DNA of 64,000 nt from Rhizodiscina lignyota (taxonomy: Eukaryota; Ascomycota; Dothideomycetes; Aulographales; Rhizodiscinaceae), in the NCBI GenBank assembly GCA_010015805.1, contig ML978126.1, positions 1,302,001 through 1,366,000 of the forward strand, read 5' to 3'. Within the stretch, counting starts at the first letter, position 1, and the number at the start of each line of letters is the position of its first letter. The notes under the pieces were generated by a model, which worked only from the letters and a program-made list of their open reading frames with translations, was not told the DNA's origin and ran no database searches. This document shows, in pieces, positions 20,563 to 30,954 of this stretch. Position numbers and translations under genes: made by a program.

Positions 20563-22265
20563 CTAGGTCTGCGTCCCCTTCGCAATCCAACCGGCCTGCA
20601 CAAAGAACTCATAGAGACGATTGCCCTTCGTGTTCTCCAAGTTACATATCTCCCTGACCTGCTTCTTCTTTAAGGTGCCGCCATTGATTGTTGCTGCCTG
20701 GATGATCTTGGCTTTTATCATCATGTAGGGTTTAGGGAATATCCGCAAGGTCGAGCAAAGTTTCATCTCCGCGGGGGGTAACAAGTGCCTATCCGAGGCA
20801 TTCTCGTCGTTCAAGTCGAGGGATGTGCAGCCCGGGATTGCCGGGATGACGAACTCTACTTTTTCAGACTTGGGAACGACGCCATTCACGGTGTTGTTGC
20901 TTTGTGGAGTCAAAACGCCGTTGACGGTGGGCTTCGAGGTAGGGGATTCGGAGCCAGGAGGGGTGTGTAGCCCAGTTGCTCCTGGTTGATATTTTGCGGG
21001 GAGTTCTGGACCGACGAGCATGGAGGCGAGGCTCGGTTGTTCTGGTGGTGGCACAGGCTTCCTCAGGCCCGTCGATGCAAGTCTGTCGAACTGTGATATG
21101 GTAATTCCGCGTGCCTGACGAGCTTCTTTCTCCTTCTCGTATTTCTCACCTGCTGCGAGATCGTCGATGCCACCCTTTCGCCATTCTTGGAGCTGACTGA
21201 TTGCCTGACGAAGGTTGAGTTCATAAGCAAGGCCATCGTAGAACTCTTCGAAATCCTTGTGCGTCATCATCCGTGCGAAAGGCTTGACCCTGTTGTACAG
21301 CTCCTTCTCCTCCTTCGATCGCTTCTTGTCGACGGCTTGGTTGCGCTTGTATTCCAGCAATTCATGCTCGAAGATGATCTTCTTCCGCTCCACTCTTTGC
21401 GTCAAGCGCGAGTTGTAAATCTCCATGATCTTGAGCTTGAGTTCCATCTCCGGTTCGATTTCGCCAGTGCGTGGGTTGATGCCGTCGCCTGGTTCGAATT
21501 GCATGTGTTGGACAGCCTCCTCAGCTTCATTGAAGTACTCTGTCTCAAACTCTAGACGGCCAGGCATGAAACCGGCAACTTCGTGACAGGCAGGTTGAGA
21601 AGCGGTAGGTTTCTGTTTCGGGGCGCCAGGCGATGCCGTCTTGGCGGCTTCTTTTCTCTGTTCTATTCTCCGCTTTTTTCGTGCCTGGAACTCCTCGCGG
21701 GGTACGTCATCCGATAGCCTCGTGTCATTCAGGGCGCTCCGCTCGGGCAGAGGAAAGTTGGAGCTTTTGACGTAGGTATTGATATAGTGGTCGCGGACCT
21801 CGTCCTTGTATCTGTATCCACCTATGTGATCGGCAATGTCGGCCCATGATCCCAAGCCATATGTCTCCGCACCTTCGATGAGCGCGAGCTCCTCGTCTGC
21901 ACCCCAGTCTTCAGTGTATATGGGTATCGAATGCTGTTCGATGACTTTGAATGGGTGGGACTGAGGTTCATGGTCTTTCGTTTTCTTGCCTTCGGCAAAG
22001 CAGGGAACACAGAGGTCGTAGTCGGGGCATACATCGCATTTTATTCGGACCTGTTGACAGAGGGCATTAGCATTATCTGCACGTTTCCGTTTTGGGTGTG
22101 ACGCGCTGAGAGACATCAAGGTGGTCCGTGCGCGGGGGTGACGGAACTGCGAACAGGCAACCACAAGCATACCGTTGAAGTGATATCCACCGAACAAGAA
22201 TCGCAAACCCATTTAGAGCCTCCTTCTGTGCCGCGGGCGGCGGTCTTCTTCTTGATGAGACCCAT
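20563..22265 (-). CDS. ADA2: Transcriptional adaptor ADA2 (SAGA complex)
   Basis: ADA2 links the GCN5 histone acetyltransferase to SAGA/ADA and promotes nucleosomal acetylation. Exons are 22173-22265 and 20563-22050 with a 122-nt intron, giving 526 aa. The N-terminal ZZ zinc finger spans the splice: CDSC from exon 1, then [13 protein letters not shown] from exon 2 and the HxxxxHPF pair. A SANT/Myb domain follows ([23 protein letters not shown], region about residues 85-135), with [15 protein letters not shown] after it. The central part has the conserved [13 protein letters not shown] and helical [11 protein letters not shown] and [11 protein letters not shown] stretches. A C-terminal SWIRM domain ends in [12 protein letters not shown]. 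The order and length match fungal ADA2. Its 5' end diverges from the unknown gene at 23441. Confidence 0.95.
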
Positions 22266-23440
22266 GATGGTTCAGCGGAGTGTCGGTGGAAAGGGTAAAG
22301 CGGCGATAGCGGGCGCAACGACGCTCCTCAGCGAAGAGGTCGTGTTTCTGGTGTTGTAAGCTTCGGACAGAGCGATATGGCGATGAATCTTGACGAAAAT
22401 TAGATGAAAAGTGGTTGTGTGGTGCAGAATGAGTAGGTTTCGGCGTGGAGATGTGTTGGAGGTTGCCGCACAACGTCGGGGGCTGTCGCTCGCTCGCGCG
22501 AACAAGAGGAGCCAGGTGGAGCGGAGGTGGCGGGCGGCAGCACCTCACCTACCATTTTGTCAGCGGCAGGCGCTTACCTAGGCCGCTGTTTGGCAACGAA
22601 ATTGAATTCGGAATTGAATCTACCTAATCCTCTCAATGAATTTGCAAATCAATAGGTCTTTCATGTGATGCGGGGAGGCCTCTAAATTCAATCTCAATAA
22701 TTATTTCGATTATTCCACCTACGAAACCCGAATTCGAAGGAGGGGATGTTCACAAGCAGCCTTAGCGCGACGCACGTGATTTTCCAACTTTTTCGGTGGC
22801 AGTTGGCACGTGCATTTGCATTCAATTCCCAATTTGGCCCTGTTTGGCAGATTGCGCTACAACTAAACAGCACGTAAAACGAATTGTATAATAGTAAATC
22901 GGAATTTACACGTAAATTTACGAGGATCCCCGTAGCTAATTAGAGAGTAGGGAATTGCTGGATCGAAGAAAGTTCGCCGAGGACGAGTTAGCGATAATAT
23001 ATGTATTACACTCCGAAGAACGCGCAAACTAAGCTTTCAGAGATAGTCTCGATTACCTTGCAGTGTACGAGCTGATCGACTTTATGTTACAGCTTCCCTG
23101 GGCCAAATCTTTTGCCACCTCATCCAGTGCATTTGAGGTCTGGAAGACTGATAGAGATGTGGCGTGCAGGGTGGGGTCGGGTTACCCCAGCAAAGCCGGC
23201 GATCACGAACAGCTTCTGCCTCCAGCTCCGCCAAACAATCCAGTTACACCAACGCGACCGCTTTTGCCGCTGCGTATCGCGAGCAGGCACCAGCCTCGTT
23301 CCCGCAATATCGTCATGTATTTTCGTTTCTCGTAAATAGTTTCTTCGATAATCTCTTACTACTATCTCTCTTTGAAGCCTTCTACGCCCGCAGCTCACCG
23401 TCGCAATACCCTCGACCCACCACGACGCGCAACACAAGCA
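22266..23440. other. Divergent intergenic region, ADA2 / 23441 gene
   Basis: 1.2 kb with both promoters. It includes an AT-rich stretch (about 22.62-23.03 kb) and a partial copy of the inverted-repeat element at 22990-23131. No gene is supported. Confidence 0.45.
22990..23131 (+). mobile_element. MITE-like element, partial copy (right half)
   Basis: Contains AAGCTTTCAGAGATAGTCTC and a decayed right end ATCTTTTGCCACCTC that lines up with TATTTTGTCACCCTC of the family. The left half is not recognisable. Confidence 0.45.
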
Positions 23441-24844
23441 ATGGCGATTGGATCTCCCCGCTCGAATGTCCACAGACACTCATATCGCGTCGATGAGCTC
23501 CGAGGAAGCAAATCACAGGTCTTTCGGCCTCCTACCACACCGACGGCATCGACGACCAGTCTATCAGCCAGCAGCAGGCAGCAAGTCAACAGTCGGAAGC
23601 GCTCGCGTCCAAGCTCTCCTTCCATCACTTCAGCAAGCACTCCGAATCTGAAACCGCGCGATAGGCCCTTTCATACACCCTACTCGGCTGGCCAATCCGG
23701 AGACTGGTCTCATATCTCTGGCAACACGCTCTATTCGGCGCAATCCAGCGCGGTGAGATCGGCAGCGGCGAGCCCTCCCCCGTTTGTGGACACGCGATAT
23801 AACCTTGCTGGAGGACTGGACACACCTCCTGCAGTCACTGCGGTCCGCGATGATGTCGAGAGCGATTACGCTCGTCATGATGAGGGATTTCGACGACGAT
23901 GGAGCGACGCAAACCAGAACCAGAGACCCACGAAGCGAAATTATCCTTTCGAGCCGAATGGAGCACCTAGCACAGGTGCTGGCTGGTCCCATTATGTGTT
24001 CAACATCATCAATGGTGTTGCAGGTCGCATGATGAACTTTTGCAAAAATGGCGCCGCTTTCACAGGTTTCTACTCTGGAGGTGGGAGAGGCTACTCACTA
24101 GACTCTCCTGGTCATGCTGGATCAGGCCACATGGAGAAGAGCAATTGGGAGGACACAGAGCCTCTGGCTCGGTCTATGACTCCATTTGAGATGGTCTCAA
24201 CGCCCCTGCCTGGTCAGTTTCCCGCCGACAGTCCTCCACAAGACCGGCCAGCCAAGCGAACGAAGAGTAATGGTGGTGGATGGGTCATGGTGTCTGAGCC
24301 AAAGCTGGATCCACAAGGGCATGATGCGATACGATCGCGGGCGTCAAGTCCGAACATATCGATGAAGAGAACAGTCACACCCTCGCAGATTCCCCGGCCT
24401 ACTGTTTCCCGCGCTGCCTCTAAGCGTTCCATTGCACCTACAATGGTTGCTAGACGCCACTCGTCAACAGCGACATACGTGGGATCCCCGGTGCCACTCA
24501 ACAGCAACCATCCAGCAAGCGTGGCATCGCAACGCTCGCCCAGTCTGATCCCTTCGCCAGCAGCTGCGCACCAAGCACATAAGAGACATAGCAGTGGAAT
24601 TCGGAGTCGTCCAAGCACGGCAACTGGCATGTACAGCGACAGGGGCGCGAGCGAGATGTCTCCAGATGCCATGCGATACCAAGCACGCATCAAGAAGGAA
24701 GAGCGGGAGAGAGAGCATAGTATGCACAAGATGAATGCGAGATTGCAAGAGATGATCAGGGAGGGCAAAGCTGCGCTGGGTACAAAGATTGAGGTGGAAC
24801 TGGACGAAATGGATCTTGACTCTTATCGTGGACATGCTTGGTGA
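23441..24844 (+). CDS. Unrecognised Ser/Pro-rich, mostly disordered protein
   Basis: A single exon from ATG 23441 (good context, AGCAATGGC) gives 467 aa. The open frame extends upstream of this, but only from a TTG. Most of the chain is low-complexity Ser, Pro, Arg and Thr, with basic clusters NSRKRSRPSS and AKRTKSNGGG that could be nuclear targeting signals. One short ordered block around residues 185-225 (YVFNIINGVAGRMMNFCKNGAAFTGFYSGGG) looks conserved in character. A C-terminal charged helix (RIKKEEREREHSMHKMNARLQ) ends in DEMDLDSYRGHAW. The mixture of a disordered body with one aromatic/glycine block and a terminal coiled-coil-like helix suggests a scaffold or nuclear-periphery protein. 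That is inference; I do not recognise the family. Confidence 0.7.
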   Translation: MAIGSPRSNVHRHSYRVDELRGSKSQVFRPPTTPTASTTSLSASSRQQVNSRKRSRPSSPSITSASTPNLKPRDRPFHTPYSAGQSGDWSHISGNTLYSAQSSAVRSAAASPPPFVDTRYNLAGGLDTPPAVTAVRDDVESDYARHDEGFRRRWSDANQNQRPTKRNYPFEPNGAPSTGAGWSHYVFNIINGVAGRMMNFCKNGAAFTGFYSGGGRGYSLDSPGHAGSGHMEKSNWEDTEPLARSMTPFEMVSTPLPGQFPADSPPQDRPAKRTKSNGGGWVMVSEPKLDPQGHDAIRSRASSPNISMKRTVTPSQIPRPTVSRAASKRSIAPTMVARRHSSTATYVGSPVPLNSNHPASVASQRSPSLIPSPAAAHQAHKRHSSGIRSRPSTATGMYSDRGASEMSPDAMRYQARIKKEEREREHSMHKMNARLQEMIREGKAALGTKIEVELDEMDLDSYRGHAW

Positions 24845-26732
24845 TGCCCACTGCCAATCACTTTCTTCTATCTTTCGCTCTCGTGCACTTTGGAGTGTGC
24901 ACCAGTCTGAACCACTTTACCAGTGGAGCCTTGATGGCGTTCTGGGGACGTTGGATACCCACAATACTGTATATTATAAAGACTTGTTGTCAGCGCAACC
25001 GGAAGATCACTTGCCGGAGATCGCTCCTCCAGGACAAGCGGAGACAGCACTACAGCTAGCACGGCAAATGCACCGCGTATTTCGACATTCCTTCTCGTGT
25101 ACAAAACATAATTAGTTTGTGCTGTTCGGCTAACAGCTACCGTCTGTCCCAGAGCTTCGCTAAAAGTCCCTACATATGACCTTGTGCAGACAAGCATTTT
25201 GCCTGCCGAATAACCCTGTGAGCGAATGCAAACTGTTCCTGTGGTCCGTGCAATTTCTAGCTGCCTTCCAGAACGTGGAAGCCACCTCCGCGCTCGCATT
25301 GGGCCGCGTGCCAGCGTGAGTGAGAACTGTGTGGATCATCTTGCCTCCTTTCCCGAGAGCTTTGAAACGTTGCCATTATCAAAATGCCTCAGACACCACT
25401 TCAATTGGCACTGTACCTCGAACGTATCACCACATGACGCGTATATATCTCGCACAACCATCCACTGTCTTATCTCGTGCCGCCGCGAATGTCGACAGTA
25501 GTGACATCCAAACCCTCCATCTCACATCGCGAATGCGCGAGAGACCCATCCTACGCAGTCATCTTCCCACCACTCACGGCAGCTCCCCACCACCTACACC
25601 TGCAGCAGCGGGGCTTCGCAGGCTACCAGCAGCACTACCGAACTCTCCTCTGCGCACGCAGCACACCTGGTCCGTTATCCGCTCACGCTATCCCCGCCGC
25701 CTGGCCTCTTGTCTTGCAACTGACAGCTGCCACTCCTGGTTTTGCCGATAAACTGCAGCACGAACAAGCATTGCCTCTTTACTACTGCAGCAGGACGTGT
25801 GGACACTTGCCCATTGCGGCATTGGCGATGCTCATCAGCGTCGTCGGTCCCTCTTTGCCCGTCGCTTGCAGCGCTCCTCCCCGCTGCCTGCGTGCTTTCC
25901 TCAGCTCCGCTAGCTCTGCGATTCCCATGGGACTGGACGTCTGCAAGTGCTGCGCCGCCTCCGAAGACATGGGTCTGCATTCTCCCACAAAGCTGGAATG
26001 GCCGTCGAGATAACCTAACTACCAGGGCAGTCCCCCTCCAAGTATGTGAATAGCCTCTCCTACCCCCCTGCCTGGACACCTCGGCCTTGCCCGCGTGCTA
26101 CAGTCAGGCACTACGGGTATCGTAGAAAAGCGCGGGTCTTGCCCTTCCTTCGACATTCCTTCCATTTCCCTATCTCAATTTCCTGTTGTGGTTCTCGAAC
26201 TTTTTTCACTCTTTATTTGCGAACCTTGCGTCGCTCCTCGCAATAGATCTGTCCCTGCCGACGGCCCGCTTGAACCAGCATCCACGTCGTCGATCTGTAC
26301 ACAGTTACAGCGAATCCACTGCTCCAGTTTGCCCACTCTCAAGTCGATCGCGACGCGCGTGAGCAATTGACTTTCACGTTCTTGGCCGGATACCAAGCGC
26401 CTTGGCTCCTGTTTGCCCAGCTGTGCCGTATCACACATTGATACGTCGGTCGTTTTGCGCGTGATTTTTATACTCTTCCAGCGCCTCCATTCCAGCAGGT
26501 CTTCCTGGCTTTCTCGCCTTATCTGGCGATATCTGCGGCCAAATACGTCAGTGAGCGGGAAGACACTGCACGACACGCAGGACGGCGTTTCTTTGCTTCC
26601 TCCACAGCAATTGCCTGCGTCAGAATTTGATTTCACCTCTATAAATTCTAGAGGAGCTTTTAGGTGGATTCTGAGATTCGCCACTGAACACGACCCATTT
26701 TTGCCCGTTACATCAGGCACGCGACAAACATC
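24845..26732. other. Long intergenic or leader region upstream of the 26733 gene
   Basis: 1.9 kb, with pyrimidine-rich stretches on the plus strand from about 25.5 to 26.5 kb. Open frames such as 25477-26013 lack recognisable protein features. This could be a long 5' leader of the 26733 gene plus promoter, or hold an unrecognised non-coding RNA. I cannot decide. Confidence 0.4.
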
Positions 26733-27590
26733 ATGGCGTTCATGATCAGGCACCCTCCCCTCATTCCCCCTCCTCTGTACGAACGCGATCCAGAGACGTC
26801 CTCTATCATCTCCGCAGCACCATCATACGTCTCCGATCGTCCTCCAAACTATTCTCACCGCGAACCAGAGGCTACGACCACAAATGCGATCAGCTCTGGC
26901 CCTCCATCGGCAGCAGAAAGCGCAGCAACTCTCGTCGATGACTCTCCCGCGCCACAGCTTTCCCATATCGTCTCAGAGCCCGTGCAGCCGGTGCAGCAGG
27001 GCCTGCCTCCCCTCCGCTACGCGCCTGGCTTTTCAGCGCGAGGAAGAAACGTCAGGGACGTGGAGGCCCACAGCTACAACATTAGCCACTGGTCCAGTGT
27101 CCACACCTCACACGCGGCAAAGCAATACCAGAATGTAGCTGCCCGCCGCACCAGCCAGGCGTCTAGTGCTGCGCTGCTCTCGTCAATGTCTCCGATCTCC
27201 CCGTCGATTTCAGCTAGTTCGATCGCGTCGACCGCGTCCATGTCCTCAACGAACCTCTCGTCGCCAATGACGGCCTCATCATCTTCAATTGCCTCCGAAT
27301 CCTCTCTGCCCCCGCTCAGCCCTCGTGAAGACCCTGCCCTTGTGGGCGAACTGGCTGCGAGCAGGGCCAGGGCACAAAGGCTCTATCGCGAAACGTGCAT
27401 GCGCGGGGAGGAGGGCCGGCGCCACGAAAACAAGACCTGGGACTTTATGCTCGGTCAGATGGCGGACTGGGAGGAGCGGGGAAGGAGCTGGTCGAAGTTC
27501 AGGAGTGAGGTCGCTGGGGGGAAGACCAGGTTGGGTGGGAAGATACTGGGGAGGAAGATTGCGCTGAGTGGGCTGAGGGAGAGGGTGTGA
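26733..27590 (+). CDS. Unrecognised protein with conserved-looking C-terminal helix
   Basis: A single exon of 285 aa. The N-terminal part has proline motifs of the PPxY type (PPLIPPPLYERDP, SDRPPNYSH), of the sort bound by WW domains of Rsp5-type ubiquitin ligases. A long Ser/Ala-rich disordered centre follows. The last 75 residues are charged and helical, with the block RRHENKTWDFMLGQMADWEERGRSW cut here into KTWDFMLGQM and DWEERGRSWSKFR, the region most likely to be conserved. There is no signal peptide or membrane segment. An adaptor for ubiquitin ligase is possible from the PPxY motifs, but this is inference. It follows a 1.9-kb gene-free stretch. Confidence 0.7.
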   Translation: MAFMIRHPPLIPPPLYERDPETSSIISAAPSYVSDRPPNYSHREPEATTTNAISSGPPSAAESAATLVDDSPAPQLSHIVSEPVQPVQQGLPPLRYAPGFSARGRNVRDVEAHSYNISHWSSVHTSHAAKQYQNVAARRTSQASSAALLSSMSPISPSISASSIASTASMSSTNLSSPMTASSSSIASESSLPPLSPREDPALVGELAASRARAQRLYRETCMRGEEGRRHENKTWDFMLGQMADWEERGRSWSKFRSEVAGGKTRLGGKILGRKIALSGLRERV

Positions 27591-28656
27591 CATTGGCTTG
27601 GAGGGTTGACCGCACAAGAGTCACAACATATGCTGCGGTGCTGTTGAACGGCAACTGTTAGACCTAGCATGCGACGGAGTGTCATGCAGGGGAGAAGGAC
27701 GCCAAGAGCATGATGATTATTCATGACCATTATTGATGGCGCGGAATGAAGGACGACGATATGAGCGGATGCCACGAGAACAGGACAACTTCTTTTTTTC
27801 GATATGACGATACAGCCTTTCCGGCTGCACGCGATGGGAGTTCTTTTTCGGACGGTCGGGTACTTCACGGCGAGCATTGGGTATGGTAGCATGTCGGACA
27901 CTTGGCTTCTGGCAAGCTTATTAGATCCAGCTCGATTTACAGCGGAGTGTGTAGCCTTTTTTTCGCGCCTGATCCGCTGTCTAGTAAACGGTAGAATACA
28001 ACATTCACCTGCGTCTGGGCCAAATAACTTCCAGTAACAATAAGAAGAGGAAAAGATGGTGTATAATTTCGAAGAAGCACTTCCGTTCGTGCCGTCAACT
28101 CCATGCTATTTAGTCTCTCCGTCCTTCATCCTCATCTCCTTTGCTTCCAAGATCAAAAAACCTGACTGGTTCAGGTTCACTTTCTCCGTACTCATTTCCA
28201 TCGCGCAAGTTCACCATCCATTTCCTCCTTTCGGACCGTTATCGAACGGCTCAACTGAAGCCATCTCATAATAGAATTGAAGCTCAAGCTGTATCCGTAA
28301 GCTGTATGCTGAAGGAGTCTGCTGGATTGAAGGGAAACTTAGTCCACACGTATGAGCCGCAAAATGAGCAGCGGCGTATAATCGAGTTAAAGCTCGACCT
28401 CTATATGCACGCTGGGAGACGGGTGTGAGTACTAAATTAAACTAACACTCGAGCTGCGCGTGCAAATTATAAGTATACACTCTAAAGTACGTATAATCAA
28501 GCTTTCAGAGATGGTCTCACTAATCTTGAAGTGTATGAGATAATCGCCCTCAGTCGTTACAGCTTTGCCGGCGGTGAAATATTTTGTCACCTGGAGCCAT
28601 GCAGCCGCACATGGACGTCACAAAGGCAGAGATCACAGTGTTCAGCTAATCCTCAA
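27591..28656. other. Intergenic between convergent 26733 gene and L-galactonate dehydratase
   Basis: 1.07 kb. It contains a copy of the inverted-repeat element ending at 28603, only 53 bp from the dehydratase stop codon. No gene is supported. Confidence 0.45.
28470..28603 (+). mobile_element. MITE-like element, right half (left end uncertain)
   Basis: Contains AGTATACACTCTAAAG, AAGCTTTCAGAGATGGTCTC and the right end AAATATTTTGTCACCTGGAG, all matching the family. A left end may lie near 28345, which would make this copy about 260 bp. Confidence 0.55.
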
Positions 28657-30169
28657 TCATATCTTCTCTCCCTCCAAGATGCCCTTTGCTTCCTCACCTC
28701 TCCACCAACTTACGCCCTCCTTTCCTGGGAATTCGAATTGCTCCATGCTCGGCCCCTTCATCTCCACCGAGTATCCCGCCTCCGTTGGCGTGACGTAGTA
28801 ACCGTTCCTCACACTGCTCGGATGCAAAAAGTGCTCATGCAAATGATCCACGTACTCCAGGAGACTCTTCTTCCCGCTCACAACGACGTAGTCGATTGTG
28901 CTGAGGTGTTGCGTGTACTCGGGCAGACCGACACCACCGCTGTGCGGCACAATCGGCACGCCAAACTTCGCGGCCATCAGCATCACCGCAATCGCCTCGT
29001 TTACGCCGCCCAGTCGACATGCATCAATCTGGCACACGTCGATCGCACCGGCCTGCAGCAATTGCTTAAAAATGACTCGGTTCTGGCACATCTCACCCGT
29101 TGCGACGCCAATGCCATACGGTTTCAACGCATCCCTGACGGCCTTGTGCCCCAGCACATCATCCGGGCTCGTCGGCTCTTCGATGAACCACGGCTTAAAG
29201 TCCTTTAACTCTTTCATGTACTCGATCGCCTCCGGCACGCTCCACACCTGGTTCGCGTCGACCATCAGCACGTTCCCCTTGTCGTACCCGATGACGTCGC
29301 GCGCGATGCCGAGCCGCTTCTTGTCGACATCCACGCTCGAGCCGACCTTCAGCTTGAAGTGGCGGTACCCCTTCGCCAGCGTCTCCTGCAGCAGCGCGCG
29401 CATCTTGTCCTCGCCGTAGCCCAGCCAGCCCGCGGACGTCGTGTACGCGGGCACAGCCTGCGAGTTCTCGGCGTCCTGGATTCTCTGCGCCTTCGTCTTC
29501 TCCTGCTCCTTCAGCAGCGCGACCGCCTCGTCGGGCGTGATCGCGTCGAGGATGTAGCGGAAGTCGATGCAGCGCACCACCTCTTCCGGCGACATCTCCG
29601 CGACGACGCGCCAGACCGGCTTGTTGAGCGTCTTGGCCCACAGGTCCCAGAGGGCGTTGACGACGGCGCCGAGCGCGAGGTGGATCACGCCTTTCTCGGG
29701 CCCGATCCAGCGCAGCTGACTGTCGGCGACGAGGTATCGCCATGTTGCGCCCCAATTCGAGGTTAGCTCGTCGAGGGATTTGTTCAGGATGCGGTTGGCG
29801 AGGTGGGGGATGGCGGCGCAGACGGTGTCGTTCCCACGGCCGATGGTGAAAGTCTGTAAGGTTGGGGAAGGAGAGTCAGCTCTGATCTTAATTGTGGGGG
29901 TCGTGTCTTCGCGTGCTGCTCGCTATGGAATAGTGCAGATGTATAAGAGGAGCACTCGTACCATTCCATGGCCTGTGAAATCCGTGTCCGTATAGAGGAT
30001 GCAGTACGCAGATGAGTAGTCGCCAGCAGCGTTCATGGCATCGGAGCCAGTCTTGTCGAGGGATGTCTGAGGAATATTGTCAACGGAAAGATTCAATTGC
30101 TTTCGAGAAGAGAATTATACATACAGGAAATCTAACATCCCTCGTCTCGAATCTCGTGATAGTAACCAT
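28657..30169 (-). CDS. LGD1: L-galactonate dehydratase (enolase superfamily, D-galacturonate catabolism)
   Basis: Removes water from L-galactonate to give 2-keto-3-deoxy-L-galactonate, the second step of the fungal pectin-sugar (galacturonate) pathway. Exons are 30125-30169, 29962-30066 and 28657-29853 (introns 58 and 108 nt, all phase 0), giving 448 aa. The N-terminus MVTITRFETRDVRFP joins TSLDKTGSDAMNAAGDYS, then TFTIGRGNDTVCAAIPHL. In the barrel are the KxK motif in YRHFKLKVG, metal ligands in LMVDAN, FIEEP and ATGEM, and the catalytic His in VPHSGGVG; the end is GVSWWRG. The ordering matches fumarate- or fuconate-type dehydratases too, but overall similarity is closest to fungal LGD1. No other galacturonate-pathway gene is adjacent. 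Confidence 0.9.
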
Positions 30170-30954
30170 GATGGACAGAAATCAATTGGAGTGACTTGAG
30201 ATCATTCAGAGCAGAGAATATGAAGAAATCAACGTATATGACAGTATATGAGGCACAATTGAATCTCTGAAAATATGGCTAAACTGCACAATTGGGTGTT
30301 TGGCCCTGCATATAAAGAAAAGCCCGCATAGTCCGTGACGCGAAGTCATCGTGCAGCTTGAAAGAGAATGCCTGCAATTGGCGGAAGTATTTCACCCGAG
30401 GAAGAGAACGGCGGAAAAGGTTTGAAGCTTGCAAGCGTCGGCGAAACTCCCGAAGAAAAATGATCATCAGGCACACGACTTGGTTAGGTAAGCGGAAATA
30501 TCGCACATCTAGAGCCGCAAAGCAGCCTTGTGCAAGAAATTGTTGGGATGCGTTCGTTTAGTGATGTTGCAATGGATTGAACCAGTCAGGTTATGAAACC
30601 TGCCAGAGCAGTTCTTCAGGCACAGGTAGTGAAAGTCTTTCGGCCATCATTTTGGAAGTGAAAGCAGTCTTTTCCGATAATCTACAGAAGTAAAAGAAAG
30701 CAAATCGGTAGAGTGCTTTCGATACTCATATCTATGCTGCAATGCACGCAGTCGTAAGCGGACGTCCAGTGTGAATTCGCCTTTATCGGGTCCTTCGAAA
30801 AGTCAAATTGCTTCAAACCGCCGTACGCCTATATCCCGTGGCCAAGTGAAAGCATGATGGCCAAACCCTTAATGTGTGTGGTTTCTTCCATATTGGAATT
30901 GAACTTATGCATCGCTCCAGGCAAGCCTTCTTCCTTCTCCCCTATCCTAGATCC
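30170..30954. other. Intergenic, LGD1 5' flank to SCH9 3' end
   Basis: 785 bp holding the LGD1 promoter. No gene, RNA or repeat is supported. Confidence 0.45.

Noticed and set aside
25477-26013. 178-residue open frame on the plus strand
   Set aside because: The composition (Pro, Ala, Cys-rich) and overlapping frames on the other strand look like chance; there is no domain or signal.
29195-29766. Long same-strand and antisense open frames inside LGD1
   Set aside because: They are shadows caused by high GC in the real dehydratase exon; repetitive Arg/Ala composition.
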